DNA from: Polytrichum commune
Lineage: Eukaryota; Streptophyta; Polytrichopsida; Polytrichales; Polytrichaceae
Assembly (NCBI GenBank): GCA_950295325.1
Contig: OX485808.1
Location: 39,266,527-39,330,526 of the forward strand
DNA length: 64,000 nucleotides
Reading direction: 5' to 3'
Shown here: piece after piece, positions 22,300 to 33,837 of the stretch
Position numbering within the stretch: the first letter of the stretch is position 1
Layout of the letters: every line of letters begins with the position of its first letter
Notes under the pieces: model-generated
What the model saw: only the letters and a program-made list of their open reading frames with translations
Database searches by the model: none
Told to the model about the DNA's origin: nothing
Translations under genes and position numbers: made by a program

Positions 22300-24260
22300 G
22301 GTACAAGCAATGCCTTGAAACTATAATTATTATATGATTATTATATGAATATGAATATTATGGATATTTTAGGAATATTATTTCATATGCTTTTCAGAGA
22401 CCTTCTATTACGTAGAAAAGTTTAGTTTTTTTGGCCAACAATAAACAACACCCTATCTTTGGACTCACTTTTGTGTCTAATACTAGTGTCAGTGTTCATC
22501 TCCCCCCAAGGCTTTGACCACCATTTTCTCTCATTAGTTGAAAATTGTTAGCGGTCCCACTTTGCTTCCATTCAAAGTCACTAGATAGATAGATAGATAG
22601 AAACTCCGGTCCCTTTTAGGGGCAAAGTCACCAAAATAAGTTTGACTGTGTCAAAGAATGAACGCAAAAGTGACATGGAATCCTACATGTCTAGAAACAG
22701 AGAATGTTCGAAGGTCACCAAATTTTATGGAGAGACCACCAAAATAGGTTGTCCCAACAAAAATTAAGGATGATTGTCAAGAAAAATAATTGGAAACAAC
22801 CTAAGGTTTATTTATTTATTTTTAATAATATGTCATAGTGATCATTCATATGGTGGCTACTTTTTCTCGATAATGAAAACGGTCAAAATTTGATTAGCCA
22901 TTTAGATTGGATTATGTCCTCCTTTAAAAATACCTCATATTTTTTCTTACAAGATACGCATGTGTTGGTGCATGTCCTAGATGCATTTAAGACAATAGGG
23001 GGACAATAGTGATAGCAATGAACACTCAAGGAAAAAATCCGGTGACGTAGTGGTACCCACAAAACCCTTTGGGATAAATCATAGTGAGTGGAGTTCAATC
23101 CCTCTCGCAAAGAAAATCGATCTTTGATATAGAAGCAAGTTAGCGACATTGTCTTGTGTGTGTGTGTGTTGGAGGAGGGGGGGGAGAATAGAGGCCTTCA
23201 AATGGCCCCAATGGAATAATAGCAAAATGCCAAGATGGTGAGATTGGAATTTTGCTAAAACCATGGCAAATGAAATTTCATGAACTCACTTGAAGCATGT
23301 AGCTAGCTCCAAAACCCATCTAGATTAAAACATTTGTAGTATTTGAATTACATTTGGTTTCATGATCTTGTCCAAAATTTGAAATCTCAAACCAAGAGTT
23401 TCGATCTTGGGCAACATTGAAAATTTTCATGTGATGAGATGATTGTTCCTTTTGTTTTCTCTATCATTTGTGTTGGTATATTATAATATACACACATGTG
23501 GGTTGTAAATTCCTAAAATTGGACTTTGTTTGTGGTTTTTGTTGGCAAACTTGTGTGTTAACTTGAGGGTGGGGTGATTCAAGTGCTAAAATATTTGCCC
23601 AAATAAAACATGAAGTTGTGAACCTTTATCTTTCAAACATTGCAAGATCACTTGGATAACCTTGAAAGAGATCCATTAGGCCAAAATTAAAGGTGATGTA
23701 GGTAACAGATAACGATCCAATTACAATTGGGGAACAAGTTACCCTCCAAAAAAATTGAAGTGAGGCTTTGCGAGTTAGATTCATCACCTCCAATACATGC
23801 GAGAACGCCTTTTAGGAAAGTTAAGCCAGTGATGGCCTTACCTAAGTGCATTGGGGAGTTTCCACCACGAAATGACCTCTTGGGCTGTGGGCCATAATGA
23901 AAATATTTAGAAACACTTACTTGCAAACTTGGGAGGGTGTTTCTTTTGAGGTATGACATCTCATGTACCCCCTTTAAAACCCTTTGTTGTCTTTGCGATG
24001 GTTTAAGGTGCGATAAAAAGTTGCCCCGATATCACTATTATATGTATTATGGATTGTCTTGATAGAAAAATGAGGATGACCATCCACCTCACATCATATC
24101 GTGTGACCAATGCGTTTGAAATTTGATGTGAGTTTCTATTCTACCTAGCTCCGGACCAAGAACTGTGACCATGAGAGAACCTAAATCATTTTTCTTTCCC
24201 ATGGCCATTGGTCAATAGTGTAAGTAGGCCGGCCTTACGCTTGTATGCAACACTTTCTCT
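22300..24260. other. Gene-free AT-rich stretch
   Basis: No gene or TE domain recognised. A TAGA microsatellite lies at about 22,583-22,602 and a TG-rich run at about 23,153-23,170. Open frames in this part are short and lack any protein-family motif. Confidence 0.6.
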
Positions 24261-24264
24261 TGGC

Positions 24265-24412
24265 CTAGTGTCCAGGAAGATATTTTGGACATAATTGGTC
24301 AACATCCTAGTGTTTTCCACCAAGTGTACCTGGTTACATGTTGACATCTTTCGGTTGTCCTATAAATTCCTCTAAAACAATTGGCAAGTTTCTCGAAGTC
24401 TTGGGACCAGTG
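24265..24412 (+). repeat. ~210-bp dispersed repeat, truncated copy 3
   Basis: Partial copy cut off after the GTTTCTCGAAGTCTTG segment and directly followed by a full copy, so copies 3 and 4 are in tandem. Confidence 0.7.
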
Positions 24413-24710
24413 GTCCGGGAGATTTTTGGGCATAATCAGTTGAGATCCTAGTGTTTGCAAGTCCAACCGGTCACATGTTGACATCTCCAGTTTCCCTTTA
24501 TTAAATTGGGGTATATTCTACAGATTCCTCCAAAATGATTGGTAATTTGCCTGAAGTCTTGAACTTCAACCGGTTATTTCTCTCACTCAACCGGTTCATC
24601 TGTAACTAACCGCCGGTTCTCTCCGATCATGGCTTGGGACTTCCACAGGCTATTTCTCAAACTCCACCGGTTCATCTGCAACATTCCGTCAGTCCTCCGC
24701 GTTCATGGTC
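24413..24710 (+). repeat. ~210-bp dispersed repeat, copy 4 with repeated tail
   Basis: The best-preserved copy, with CAACCGGTTATTTCTC, ACTCAACCGGTTCATC and TAACTAACCGCCGG. The final third is repeated once more at 24,640-24,710 (GGCTATTTCTCAAACTC, CACCGGTTCATCTGC, CGCGTTCATGG). Confidence 0.75.
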
Positions 24711-25714
24711 GGGGGCCGTCTTTGTGCCCAAGGCTCAACTTCAAAGGCTCGGAGTGAATGCAAGACTCAGGGGGAAGTACCAAGAATCGTGATCATACTA
24801 GTAGTCTTAACCGAGACATCGTATGATATTCCTCGAAGCTAGATTCGCCTCCATCCATGCGCCGCCCACCAGCTTCCCTAACATCGCAGATGCACAAGGC
24901 CTAGCTACAGTATATATGAGGCTCTAATTGCTGGAGCAACTTAGAAGGCCCGGGTACGGGAGGCCATTGTTATGGCGCCTTGGGATTGAGAAACGGCAAC
25001 TGCCTTTAAGAGCGGTGGGCAAGGGGCTGGGCCTTCAATCTAGGCTGGCAATTATAACTAATTCCTCAGCATCCGCAGCAGCAGCAACGGCAACGGCAGC
25101 ACAAGCCACACCACATACAGCCAACAATGATCGAGGAGCCGTGTGCATGCAGATCTTCACCACTTCCGTGAACCAGCATGCAGGAGGAGATCATCCTCCG
25201 AAAGATGCGGAAAGCCTGTTCAGCTACCCTTAATTGTCATCAAGTGAGTGCTCCAAATCGCCACCATGATATAAAGTACCTGCTATGTGCATATATGGGC
25301 TTAATTAACTCCCGTTATTAAGCATGTTTCTATGTAGTGGTAATTTAATCGGCAACATCATCATCAACAACGCATGTGCTCCTGGCCAGGCTTGTTTAAC
25401 TTGTAGTGATGCGGTGCTGGTGGAAAAGTTGCATCAGCATGCAAGTCAGAATTCGGAGCTAATTAGCTTAACTTTATAAGCTCGCCAACTTGAAACCCCA
25501 ACAAAAATCTGGTGAAAAAACTCTCAGCTTCGCCTGCAGGTCTCACACCCCTCCAGGTTAGATTCTAACTACAGTAATGTCACACTGTGGCTAAAAGCAC
25601 TAGCAGGATTTAGACCAGGCCTCCTAAAAAGTGGCAGGCGCGTGTCATAGTGTCATCTTGTGCCACTTTTAACTTTATCGCACTTCGTGTGCCTTGACCT
25701 TCTAGTGGGTGCGA

Positions 25715-25722
25715 TATAAATA
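25715..25722 (+). promoter_or_regulatory. TATA box of the fucosyltransferase-like gene
   Basis: TATAAATA lies in a GC-moderate context. A start of transcription near 25,747 would give a leader exon ending at 25,867 before a textbook donor (CAG|GTGAGT). A leader intron 25,868-26,190 then ends in TGTCTGGCAG, eight bases before the ATG. An alternative upstream TATATAT at about 24,911 leads into a GC-rich, CAG-repeat-containing stretch (24,930-25,235) that has no ATG-initiated frame of note. Confidence 0.55.
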
Positions 25723-26198
25723 GGTTTTGTTGAAGATAAGATTTGTGAAGCCAGGAGGCTTTTACAGATTATATATTTGGGGCACTCGCAGATATTGGCG
25801 GATTCAACCAAACTTGGGTCTTGTTGCATCTTCAAGAGAGCTTATGATGAGATGAAAGAAACCTCAGGTGAGTCTGAGTCCTAGCTCCACCGTTGTGCTT
25901 TTAATTTTCCTACTCTACCTAAATTGAATCACTAACAATTTTCTCTAGAAATCACTAGATTTTTCACTAGAATTCACTTGAAATTTCTCTAGCAATCACT
26001 AGGTTTCTGCCCTGCGCAGCCATGTATGGAGCTGGTTGTATTTTGCGTTTTGTTTTTCCCACTTTGGTTATGCATTTGCAGTAGATTGGCACACCGACTC
26101 TAGTGGTGTCACCGAAACCGTCTTCCCAGCTTGCAATTTTTCAAAGCGAATTTTTTGTAAGCGTGATCAAATGTGAATTGTGTCTGGCAGGGAAAAAA

Positions 26199-29100
26199 AT
26201 GAGATTCAGAAATCCTCTCATCTTTGCAGTGGCAACATCAATTGGTGCTCTTGTTTTCATATCCCTACTTCTGTGGTGAGTTTGCAAGTTGAATTGAATG
26301 CTAGTCTATTGATGTCGGACTCCAGTTTCGAAATTGCGCAAGTCTCTGCTTACAGTAATTTTGCATCTTGAGCGATCTAGCACAGTCCTTCACATGAGTG
26401 GTTTAGATGTCAAATGATACAGAAATCTGGGAAACCTAGTATAATCCTTCAGAGCAACTGAATCTTACTTAGGGTGTGCAAATTTGAGGTTTTTGAGAAA
26501 TTTAGGTCACTGGTAGGAGCTAGCTAGATTAGGTGGGTTTTAAACTTTAAGCCCATTTTCTACTCACTTTTTGGTTTAAAAACCTAGTAGCAGCCCTTAA
26601 ACCCCGATTTCTGCTCAATTTCCGGTTTTAAATGAACAGGGCCTGTGAGAATCAATTCTGAAGCTTAACTTTTTATTTTAATTTTTTATTGAAAAAAAGT
26701 GTGTGGAGCTGCAGGACGCCCTCTAGCCCTAATAATTTAAGTTGGAAGATTTACATCAACTTTGAACCTATGACCACCCAAGTGAAATTTGGGAGGGCAA
26801 GTTCATTTTACAACGCATTTCTTGGATATCCAAGGACCTCTCCTTTATGAAAGTTGGAATGAAAGAGAGATCTTTGGATATCCTTGATTTGCATTCTAAA
26901 ATGAAGCCCTCCTGTTCTTCTGGGTGGTCTTCGGTTTTCCTGTTGGTGTTGGTTTGGCCTACCTTTAATAGGTAAAAGATCGATTTGTTCAAACTAAACT
27001 ACCTCAGCATATCTGAAACTATTTCTAGAGTCAAGTCAGCGTACAATCAAGAATTTCAATGAAATCGTGTTAGTAGTCCTTACTTAGATATCAGAGATGG
27101 AATTCTCTGTGAAAAAATCTCTGAATTTTTTCTCGCGATAGCTACTGATATTGATCAAAACTCCCAAAATCCAATAGTCCAAGTGTACTCATGTGACAAT
27201 CGCCAACTTGGCTCTCCCAGTTTGGATCATAGCATAAGGTAGATCTAGGATATGAACATGCTATTAACTTAGTACATGATAGTCAACAAATCCAAATCGA
27301 GGCCGTAGACACACACTTTCTCCATAATTTTTGAAACTCATATGAATATCTTATTCGTTTGTGAAAGTGAAGATTCTTGTGCTTATTAAATGATCATATA
27401 GCTTTATAAGTCCCCCCAATTGTGTTGTCTATATTGAATCTGGGATGGTTATCATATTTTCAGCATACAATCCAATCTCTTCTAAACACCCATCATCCTA
27501 GTATCCGTTCTTGAAGCCCCACATAACCACATACCACTCAAATGTAGGTGTCCGATTGAGATCAACTACCTGAATTAGGCATCTCTACCTTGTGTCACTG
27601 TCTTGAAGCTTCGGTGTCGACTCGTGAGTGGGAGTCCTTGTACAAATTATTGTGTAACGTGTCAGTCCTGCAAGTCTGCCAGGCCACGTGCTCACTTAAG
27701 ACCAACATTATGGTGGGGTACTGTCACTGGCATGTTGCAGACAAGGATTGCATTTTTGGTCCACCTTAGTGTATTATACGTAGACATGGTTAAATTAGAT
27801 GCTTAACCAAAAAATTGAGCTTGACCCTTAAACTCTAAACCCTATCTCTGATATGCACAGTAGTAAATATTATGACCTTATCGAATGCAATTACAAGTAC
27901 CACTTGGTGTGCTTACCAATGTTGGTCTGGTGTTGTCTCTTTTGCAAACCATTCAGGTATTTGTAATGAGGACATCACATTTTTTGATACCAATAGGTTA
28001 TGGGTAGTTGATGATATTTTTGTTTTTGATATCATTCAGGTCTATATACTATGCAAGAACCTTCATACTTAGGGGAAATTGTCCTAGTATCAATATGATT
28101 TAGAACGGTGTTGACACAAATAATAATTTGAGTGAACGACGATTCTCTCACCTTGACATATCCACCAAATATTGATATTTAACTAGTATTACAATCTTAT
28201 ACCCGCAGGTGGGTTCTTGATACCGTTACTGATGTTGATTATCGATACCATGCATTGAGGTTGACAATTATTGATCCGGTTTCTGGACATTTTAGGCTAC
28301 TTTGTCGGAACCTGGAGATTTCTGAGTTTGACAATTTTGACATCCTGCAGCCATGGCCAAGAAAGTAGAGAGCCACCTTGATATGCACTGTCCTCATGAC
28401 CTATTGTAATTACGATTACTACTAGGCGTGCTTAAAATGGAGAAACCAAGGGTGACAATAGTTGATCCAATTTCTGGGCATTGTCGGCTCTCATTTTTGG
28501 AACTTGGTGATTTCTGAGCTTGACAATCTTGACAAATTGAGAGAATTATTAAAATATTGGCATCCTGCAGCTTTGGCCAAGAAAATAATAGAGCCACCTC
28601 CATGTGCATAGTAGCTCACATTATGACCTCACCAATCACCTTTTGCAATCACAAGTACTACTTGGGCATGATGCTCAGACTGGAAAAATTGAGGTAACTT
28701 GACAATTATTGATCCAGTTTTCTGGCCATTGCAGGCTCCCGTACTGGAACTTGGATGTACTCCAACGAGGTCCACGAAATTACGATTGCAGTGCCGTGCC
28801 ACAACGCAACGATAGCCCCTCGAGGGTGTCCACGTACCCCACTGAGGTTTGTGAGCCACACCTATTTCCTCCGAGGTATTGGACCCGACGAGCAAATGAA
28901 CCTGCACTAAGCATGAAGCGCGCGGGGAAGCAAATGTATGGAAGCACGGCCGTGGCACACGCAGTGTGGAAACACCAACATCCCGATAGTTGCCACGACA
29001 AGAAATTTATTGTGTATAGGTCAACAGGAGGCGGCCATGGGATCGGCTCAGTTTTGCACATGACGACGGTCATCTTGCAAGCTGCACTTAACCTCAACCG

Positions 29101-29974
29101 AATCCTCGTTTTGTACCCACAACCCGGAGGCGAGTGGGTGAATGGGAGTTATTGCGACGGGTATGACACCTGGGATAGTTGCTACTTTGAGCCGATTTCG
29201 TCGTGCACGATTGCTGATGCACTCGGCCACCGTACGGTTTCCGAGGCAACGTGGGAGAAAATCCCATGGCTCGACGCAAAAAATTACAAGACGAACAAGG
29301 ACCGTGTTTTGAAGGAGTATCTCGACCATTGTGGCTCGTGCTACATTACCCGGGAGACAAACCCTGACATGTTTCACGACTTGTTGAGGGCAGGGAACAT
29401 CCCATTGAGTTTCTACTATTGGTGGCGTGCTCAAGGGACCGCATACGTGGTGCGGCCGAATGAGCGGACTCTCCGGGAGCTCGAGCGTCGGAGGACGCTT
29501 ATTTTCAATGGCGAGGATATTAAGGAAGGCACTATTTCTGTGCATGTGCGGCATGGGGACAAGTGGATCGAGAGCCAGCTCGCAAGTGATGAAACGTTCT
29601 TTAAGAACGCGGAGAAACTGTTACATAACAACCAGGGGCTCAAGCGCCGGATTTTTTTGAGCACTGAAGATGCAGAGACAGTCAAGTATTTCTCAAAGCT
29701 CCAGTGGTGGAATGTGCGGTGGACAGACGTGAAGAGAATTCATGACAACTCAACTGGGCCCGCAAAATTTGCGTCGCAAATCGGGTGGACCGAGGAATTT
29801 CTCAATAGTCTCCTTAGCTTGCAACTTGCACTTGAATGTGATGGGTGGGTCGGTATGATCACGTCCAACTGGAATCGGCTCATTGATGAACTCCGGTCTA
29901 CAATTCGGTGCAAGTATGACCACCCCTATCTGGATGTTTTTCAAGGAACGAATATTACAGACTATGTCTGGTGA
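26199..29974 (+). CDS. GT23-like fucosyltransferase, type II membrane protein
   Basis: Two coding exons, 26199-26275 and 28735-29974, are separated by a 2.46-kb intron and join in phase to 438 aa. Exon 1 encodes only a short basic start (MRFRN) and a ~20-residue hydrophobic segment: a signal anchor for a Golgi type II protein. Exon 2 is the lumenal catalytic part. It has a GGGHGIGSVLHMT nucleotide-sugar-loop-like motif, paired cysteines (YWCDGYD-like, SCYFE, SCTIAD, CGSCY), HVRHGDKWIES (the HxR...DK pattern of the alpha-1,6/NodZ/O-fucosyltransferase superfamily), IFLSTED, and a C-terminal ECDGWVGMITSNWNRLIDELR block. Expected role: transfer of fucose from GDP-fucose to a glycan or protein in the Golgi. 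The acceptor cannot be read from sequence. No frame damage is seen. An AATAAA at 30,396-30,401 could serve polyadenylation. Confidence 0.8.
28250..28760 (+). repeat. Tandem repeat in the intron reaching into exon 2
   Basis: A ~220-bp unit occurs about three times. Each copy has TTGACAAT..TTGATCC, TTCTGG.CATT, GG..TC.C and GGAAC.TGG, then CATCCTGCAG..TTGGCCAAGAAA, CATGTGCA and CACAAGTACTACTTGG-like parts. The last copy's GGCCATTGCAG is the splice acceptor of exon 2, and its GGAACTTGG is coding. An older fragment lies at about 27,852-27,930. The intron was thus extended by tandem duplication of its own 3' end, including the exon border. Confidence 0.75.
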
Positions 29975-30591
29975 TGTATATATGTAGTTCCCACTGTGCA
30001 AAAGATTTTATGGTAAGGTAGGTTTTAAGTGAAATGCTGTTGCATTGAACAGCAACAACAATTGGACACAGTTTTCTCTGAATTGACCAGATAGAGGACA
30101 CTAGTTTGAACTTTTTATTGATTTGTCACTACTGTAGAGAGATCTCAACCCAAAAGAGGTGAGGTCTAATTATTTAACACTTGAAAGCCAAAGCAAGTTT
30201 GGAACAACCAGATCAGTAAAAAGTGACCAATGAACACAATGTTCATCACATTTCAATATCACAACACTTGCATGTTGTTGTGTACTCCACATTCTGTTGA
30301 GCCTTCATCCCGACTCCTGCAAGATAGACTTGTTTGGATAGGGCCATTCATTGAACAATCATCAAAATTGTACAATTGAGAACCCCATACCAGGCAATAA
30401 ACTTAGAAGTTGCTTTGTAACCTGATCCATCCAAAGTATGTCAATGTTAGGGCCTACCCAGAAGCTCCCAACCGGGTAGGGAGGCTGGCCAGCCCCTAGT
30501 GGCGGGTCCGGGTCGGAGTCCGCACCGGCTGGTTATGTGCCGGAGAACCTCCCACATTCATCCACGGTTTCTTGCATCGAACCCACATTCA

Positions 30592-32034
30592 ATGGCCACA
30601 CCCGACATTACCACCACCATTCGCATTGTACTGGCATGCATTGATATATGCGTGGTTATGATTTCAATGTACATAACATCAACGGAGGCAAGTGAGGATC
30701 ATTTTGCACATAGAAATAAATTGAGGAGGAGGAGGAATGAAGACGATGTGTATATGTTATTGCACAACCAATTGGGGCATGACCACGAGGACGATGTGTT
30801 AGAACACCCACATGTGAAGCAAGTTTTTGACCTCCTTGCTTGGCAAAATGGGGTTGTAGATGCAAAATGATATGTGAAGCCTAGATCGACATGTTGGTTC
30901 AAAGAATATATTTTCAACATCTATACGCCCGACATGTTCTACGATATCTTGCGAATGCGAAGGAGGACTTTCGACAGGCTGGTCCGCGACCTACGATCTT
31001 TCATACAAGGCCAACATACCCACTGGAGACAACCTATCGGAGTGAAGAAGAAAATAGTGATTACACTATTCAAGCTCATACATGGTGTATGTATACCTTT
31101 GGTCGCCGACAAGGCCGCAATCGGCAAATCCACTGTACATGGTATATTACGGCAAGTTTGTTCGGCCATAAGTAACCACTTTGGACACTTGATTGCATGT
31201 CCGGCTGGCCGTAGACTGATGCGAATCGCGTCTACCTTCCAGTCCAAGCAATGGTTTCCAAATTGTATTGGTGCTATAGATGGTTCGCATATTTATGTTG
31301 CGGCGCCATCAAATACTATTGTGGCGGCTGACCATCGCAACCGAAATAAATCATTTTTTATCCTACTCCAAGGTGTTGTGGATAGCAAGTGTTATTTCAC
31401 CTCCATCAACACCGGCCCGCCAGGATCCCTACACGACAGTGCGCACTTTAAGAGCACGGAGCTTTACCGCAAAGTGGAAGAAGGAATAATGAGTGGGTTT
31501 CACGATGATCCATTCACTTGGAAAACTAGATTTCCATTTTTTCCCTATATTGTGGTAGACCGGGGGTACCCGCTCTTGAGTTCGTGCATTACACCATTCA
31601 AGATGGACCCCATGGGGCGGCTTCTTTCAAAAGAAGAAGTTTGGTTCAATCGAAAACATTCCTCCATGCGAATGAGCGTTGAGAGAGGATTTGACATATT
31701 GAAGGCAAGGTTTAAAGAGATTGGAACTAAATCATCACTGAAACTTGATTTTTTACCTACGGTTGTGCATTGTTGTTGTGTCTTGCACAACATATTGCTT
31801 GCCAGCAAAGACCGGACGTTGGATCAAATTCTAATGGATTGCCATCTTCCACCAATGCACAATAACGACTTCCTACGTAGAGACGAAGAAGAGTGTTTTC
31901 AACCTCCAAGACCAATGAGTTTTGTGAACGAAGAAAGAGCTTTACTAGAAGGACAAATGGCGAGGGAGGACATTTTGGACTATCTAGTACGTGTTCAAAA
32001 TTCCAACCATATAGCAAACCACCCGAGTACATAA
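30592..32034 (+). pseudogene. PIF/Harbinger DDE nuclease (HARBI1-like), one stop
   Basis: 480 codons from ATG 30592 to TAA 32034, interrupted by a single in-frame TGA at 30868-30870. Upstream is a conserved Harbinger N-terminus (HxxHxLLAWQNG-like region). Downstream are PRSTCWF, an HTH-like part (SKSTVHGILRQV-type), and the DDE nuclease with GAIDGSHI (Asp codon 31279), a GSLHDSAHF block, VDRGYP (Asp codon 31558) and SVERGFDILKARF (Glu codon 31681). Family role: cuts and joins the element ends, working with the element's Myb-like protein. The rest of the frame is clean over 1.4 kb, so the stop looks recent. If read through, or if translation started further downstream, the DDE domain would be intact. 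The partner gene converges from the right with only 16 bp between the stops. Confidence 0.85.
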
Positions 32035-32050
32035 AGAACTTGAAGAGAAG

Positions 32051-33163
32051 TCACAATTCCAGAAAAGAAGACAGAGCACAAAACCTTGTGAGAGCATCTA
32101 TGGATGATGCCAACATCAACAAGGCGGTAGTCATGTTGCCCAAATTTCTGGTTCTCTCCACTTCCAATTCGTATAATTTTTTGTCCATGTTTGTGACTTC
32201 CGTCTTTTTTTGTGCAATTCTTATCTCCCTCGCAATATCAAATGCCAACACTTCACTCCTCCAAGCCCGTTTGTCCTTGTCTTGGACCTCCACACGTGCA
32301 AGATACTCGAAATTAAAATCCTTCACAAAGTCGACCAAATTGTCAGTGCCCACGGCTTTCCTCTCGCGGTCCGTCGATCCAGGTGTGTCGTCTCCGGGTG
32401 TTCCATGGGTGGGAGACTCGGATGCGGTCGTGGCGTTAGTAATGGGGCTCTCCACCCCAACAACAGAACGAGGACGTGGAGTTGGAGGGGAGCGGACAAA
32501 ATCTCTTGCCACTGGCGGAGCCACGCGGTCGGAATCCACCACATCCGTGGCACGGCCAAAAATTTGTCTCTTTCCAACGAACCCTTCCATCTCGATGTAC
32601 ATGGATTCATTAAATTCCAACGACATTTTCCTGGTTTTGGACAGCAGTTTCTTCTCCTCCCTATTCATTCCCCACCAATTAGCTGAACCCGAGCCCTCTA
32701 TGTATTGTTTAAGTTTCTTGTAATCCTTAATCAAGCCATCCCACTTGTTGGTGATTTGGTCCGTATCCCTGGCCTGGAAACCCACCACACCCATGCAACC
32801 TGCCAACACCAACTTCCATGCCATGGTTTCATACAAGAACTTGGCAAGAGACGGTTGATTACAATTATGCCTCCCGTCCCATTCAATTTGTTTTTGTCCG
32901 ATGAGGACAAGCATTTCCGACTCGGTCCAGTTCAGCCCACGAACCTTGTAAGGATGTGCAGGTTGCGATTGCGAAGGAACCGATGATGATCTTGCAGAGT
33001 TTGGTCCACCCGTAGCATGCACACCACCTCTTGCAGTCGGCGGCACAAAAGAAAGAGGAGGTTGATCGTCCACATACTCCGACACAAAGTCACCATCCAC
33101 GTCGACGGGCACTTGGGTGGATGGACATTGTGAGCTCTCTCCCAAATGTACAATGTCATCCAT
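32051..33163 (-). CDS. Harbinger Myb/trihelix-like DNA-binding protein
   Basis: An uninterrupted 370-aa frame. Residues ~75-165 form a trihelix/SANT-like domain: GLNWTESEMLVLIG, a KFLYETMAWKLV part, ITNKWDGLIKDYKKLKQY and a WWGMNREEKKLL element. A Pro/Ser-rich middle follows, then a C-terminal region with helical, charged residues (VEVQDKDKRAWRSEVLAFD). In PIF/Harbinger elements such a protein binds subterminal motifs and brings the nuclease to the nucleus. Unlike the nuclease it has no stop or frameshift here. Confidence 0.85.
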   Translation of the reverse strand: MDDIVHLGESSQCPSTQVPVDVDGDFVSEYVDDQPPLSFVPPTARGGVHATGGPNSARSSSVPSQSQPAHPYKVRGLNWTESEMLVLIGQKQIEWDGRHNCNQPSLAKFLYETMAWKLVLAGCMGVVGFQARDTDQITNKWDGLIKDYKKLKQYIEGSGSANWWGMNREEKKLLSKTRKMSLEFNESMYIEMEGFVGKRQIFGRATDVVDSDRVAPPVARDFVRSPPTPRPRSVVGVESPITNATTASESPTHGTPGDDTPGSTDRERKAVGTDNLVDFVKDFNFEYLARVEVQDKDKRAWRSEVLAFDIAREIRIAQKKTEVTNMDKKLYELEVERTRNLGNMTTALLMLASSIDALTRFCALSSFLEL

Positions 33164-33696
33164 AATTCGTCACACAACCCAATCCGCACATATGGGAGAT
33201 GAATAATCCAAATTTCTGCAGTAGTAGAGGCACAAAGATGCAGACAATTATTGAATGCGTATTGAAAGGGACTTGCCCTCATGAGTAGAAGCATAGTCTC
33301 CAAAAAATTGTGCAGAACATGGACTCACATGGACTCGTGCAAACACACAGTTTACAGTAATCCAAGTTTATTGAAGCCACAAACAACAACAAATAACAAA
33401 GAGCCTCGCAATGTGCTATTATCCCCCTAATTATCTTTTTTTTACTATTGTTACTTTCCTTATTTGCAACTTGGGCATCAAGGCTGAATGTGGCAATGAG
33501 ATCACATTGTTCTTCTCATGTTAGGCATGATATTCAACCCAAAAGAACAGCAATTCCCCCTAGCAATTTTTGTCCGGTTCCGAGTGGCTAGTTGTGATTA
33601 TGAACCCAGAAGACGAATATGAAAATTTGGAAATGAGGACAAGCCATTATCTATGTAAGTAATGCAGGGCCTTGTTGACATAGTTCATTGTTTTAC

Positions 33697-33837
33697 CAAC
33701 CCATTAGGATTTTCAACCACAGTCGCAAATGTTCGACGTACCACTGTTGCATCTGCTGTTGGGAACCGTATAGCCCATCCACCAGCACTCTCTTCCCAAT
33801 GGATTAACCCAAGCTTCTTTGTAGTGCCTCTAGGTAC
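33697..33837 (-). pseudogene. Saccharopine-dehydrogenase-like oxidoreductase, 3' exon fragment
   Basis: The exon has acceptor TTTTTTCAG and encodes VPRGTTKKLGL, then GWAIRFPTADATVVRRT, then VENPNGL. The PxADAxVVRRTLTTL-type block is characteristic of plant saccharopine dehydrogenase-like oxidoreductases. It joins in phase to the exon at 34,931-35,175. A donor (TTG|GTAAAA) would end it at 33,697; otherwise the frame stops at 33,685. The C-terminal ~200 residues expected of the family are not found before the Harbinger element at 33.3 kb. Confidence 0.6.

Larger units (their letters stand above)
30440..33300. mobile_element. PIF/Harbinger element, ends not resolved
   Basis: Defined by the convergent nuclease and Myb-like genes. 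A TTAGGGCCTACCC sequence at about 30,448 looks like a TTA target site plus a Harbinger-type GGGCC start, but I could not find the matching inverted end downstream of 33,163. Borders are therefore approximate. Confidence 0.6.

Noticed and set aside
24928-25233. A 101-codon frame before the fucosyltransferase gene as its first exon
   Set aside because: It begins at TTG rather than ATG and contains a simple CAG/CAACGG repeat; the ATG exon with a signal anchor at 26,199 joins the catalytic exon in phase.
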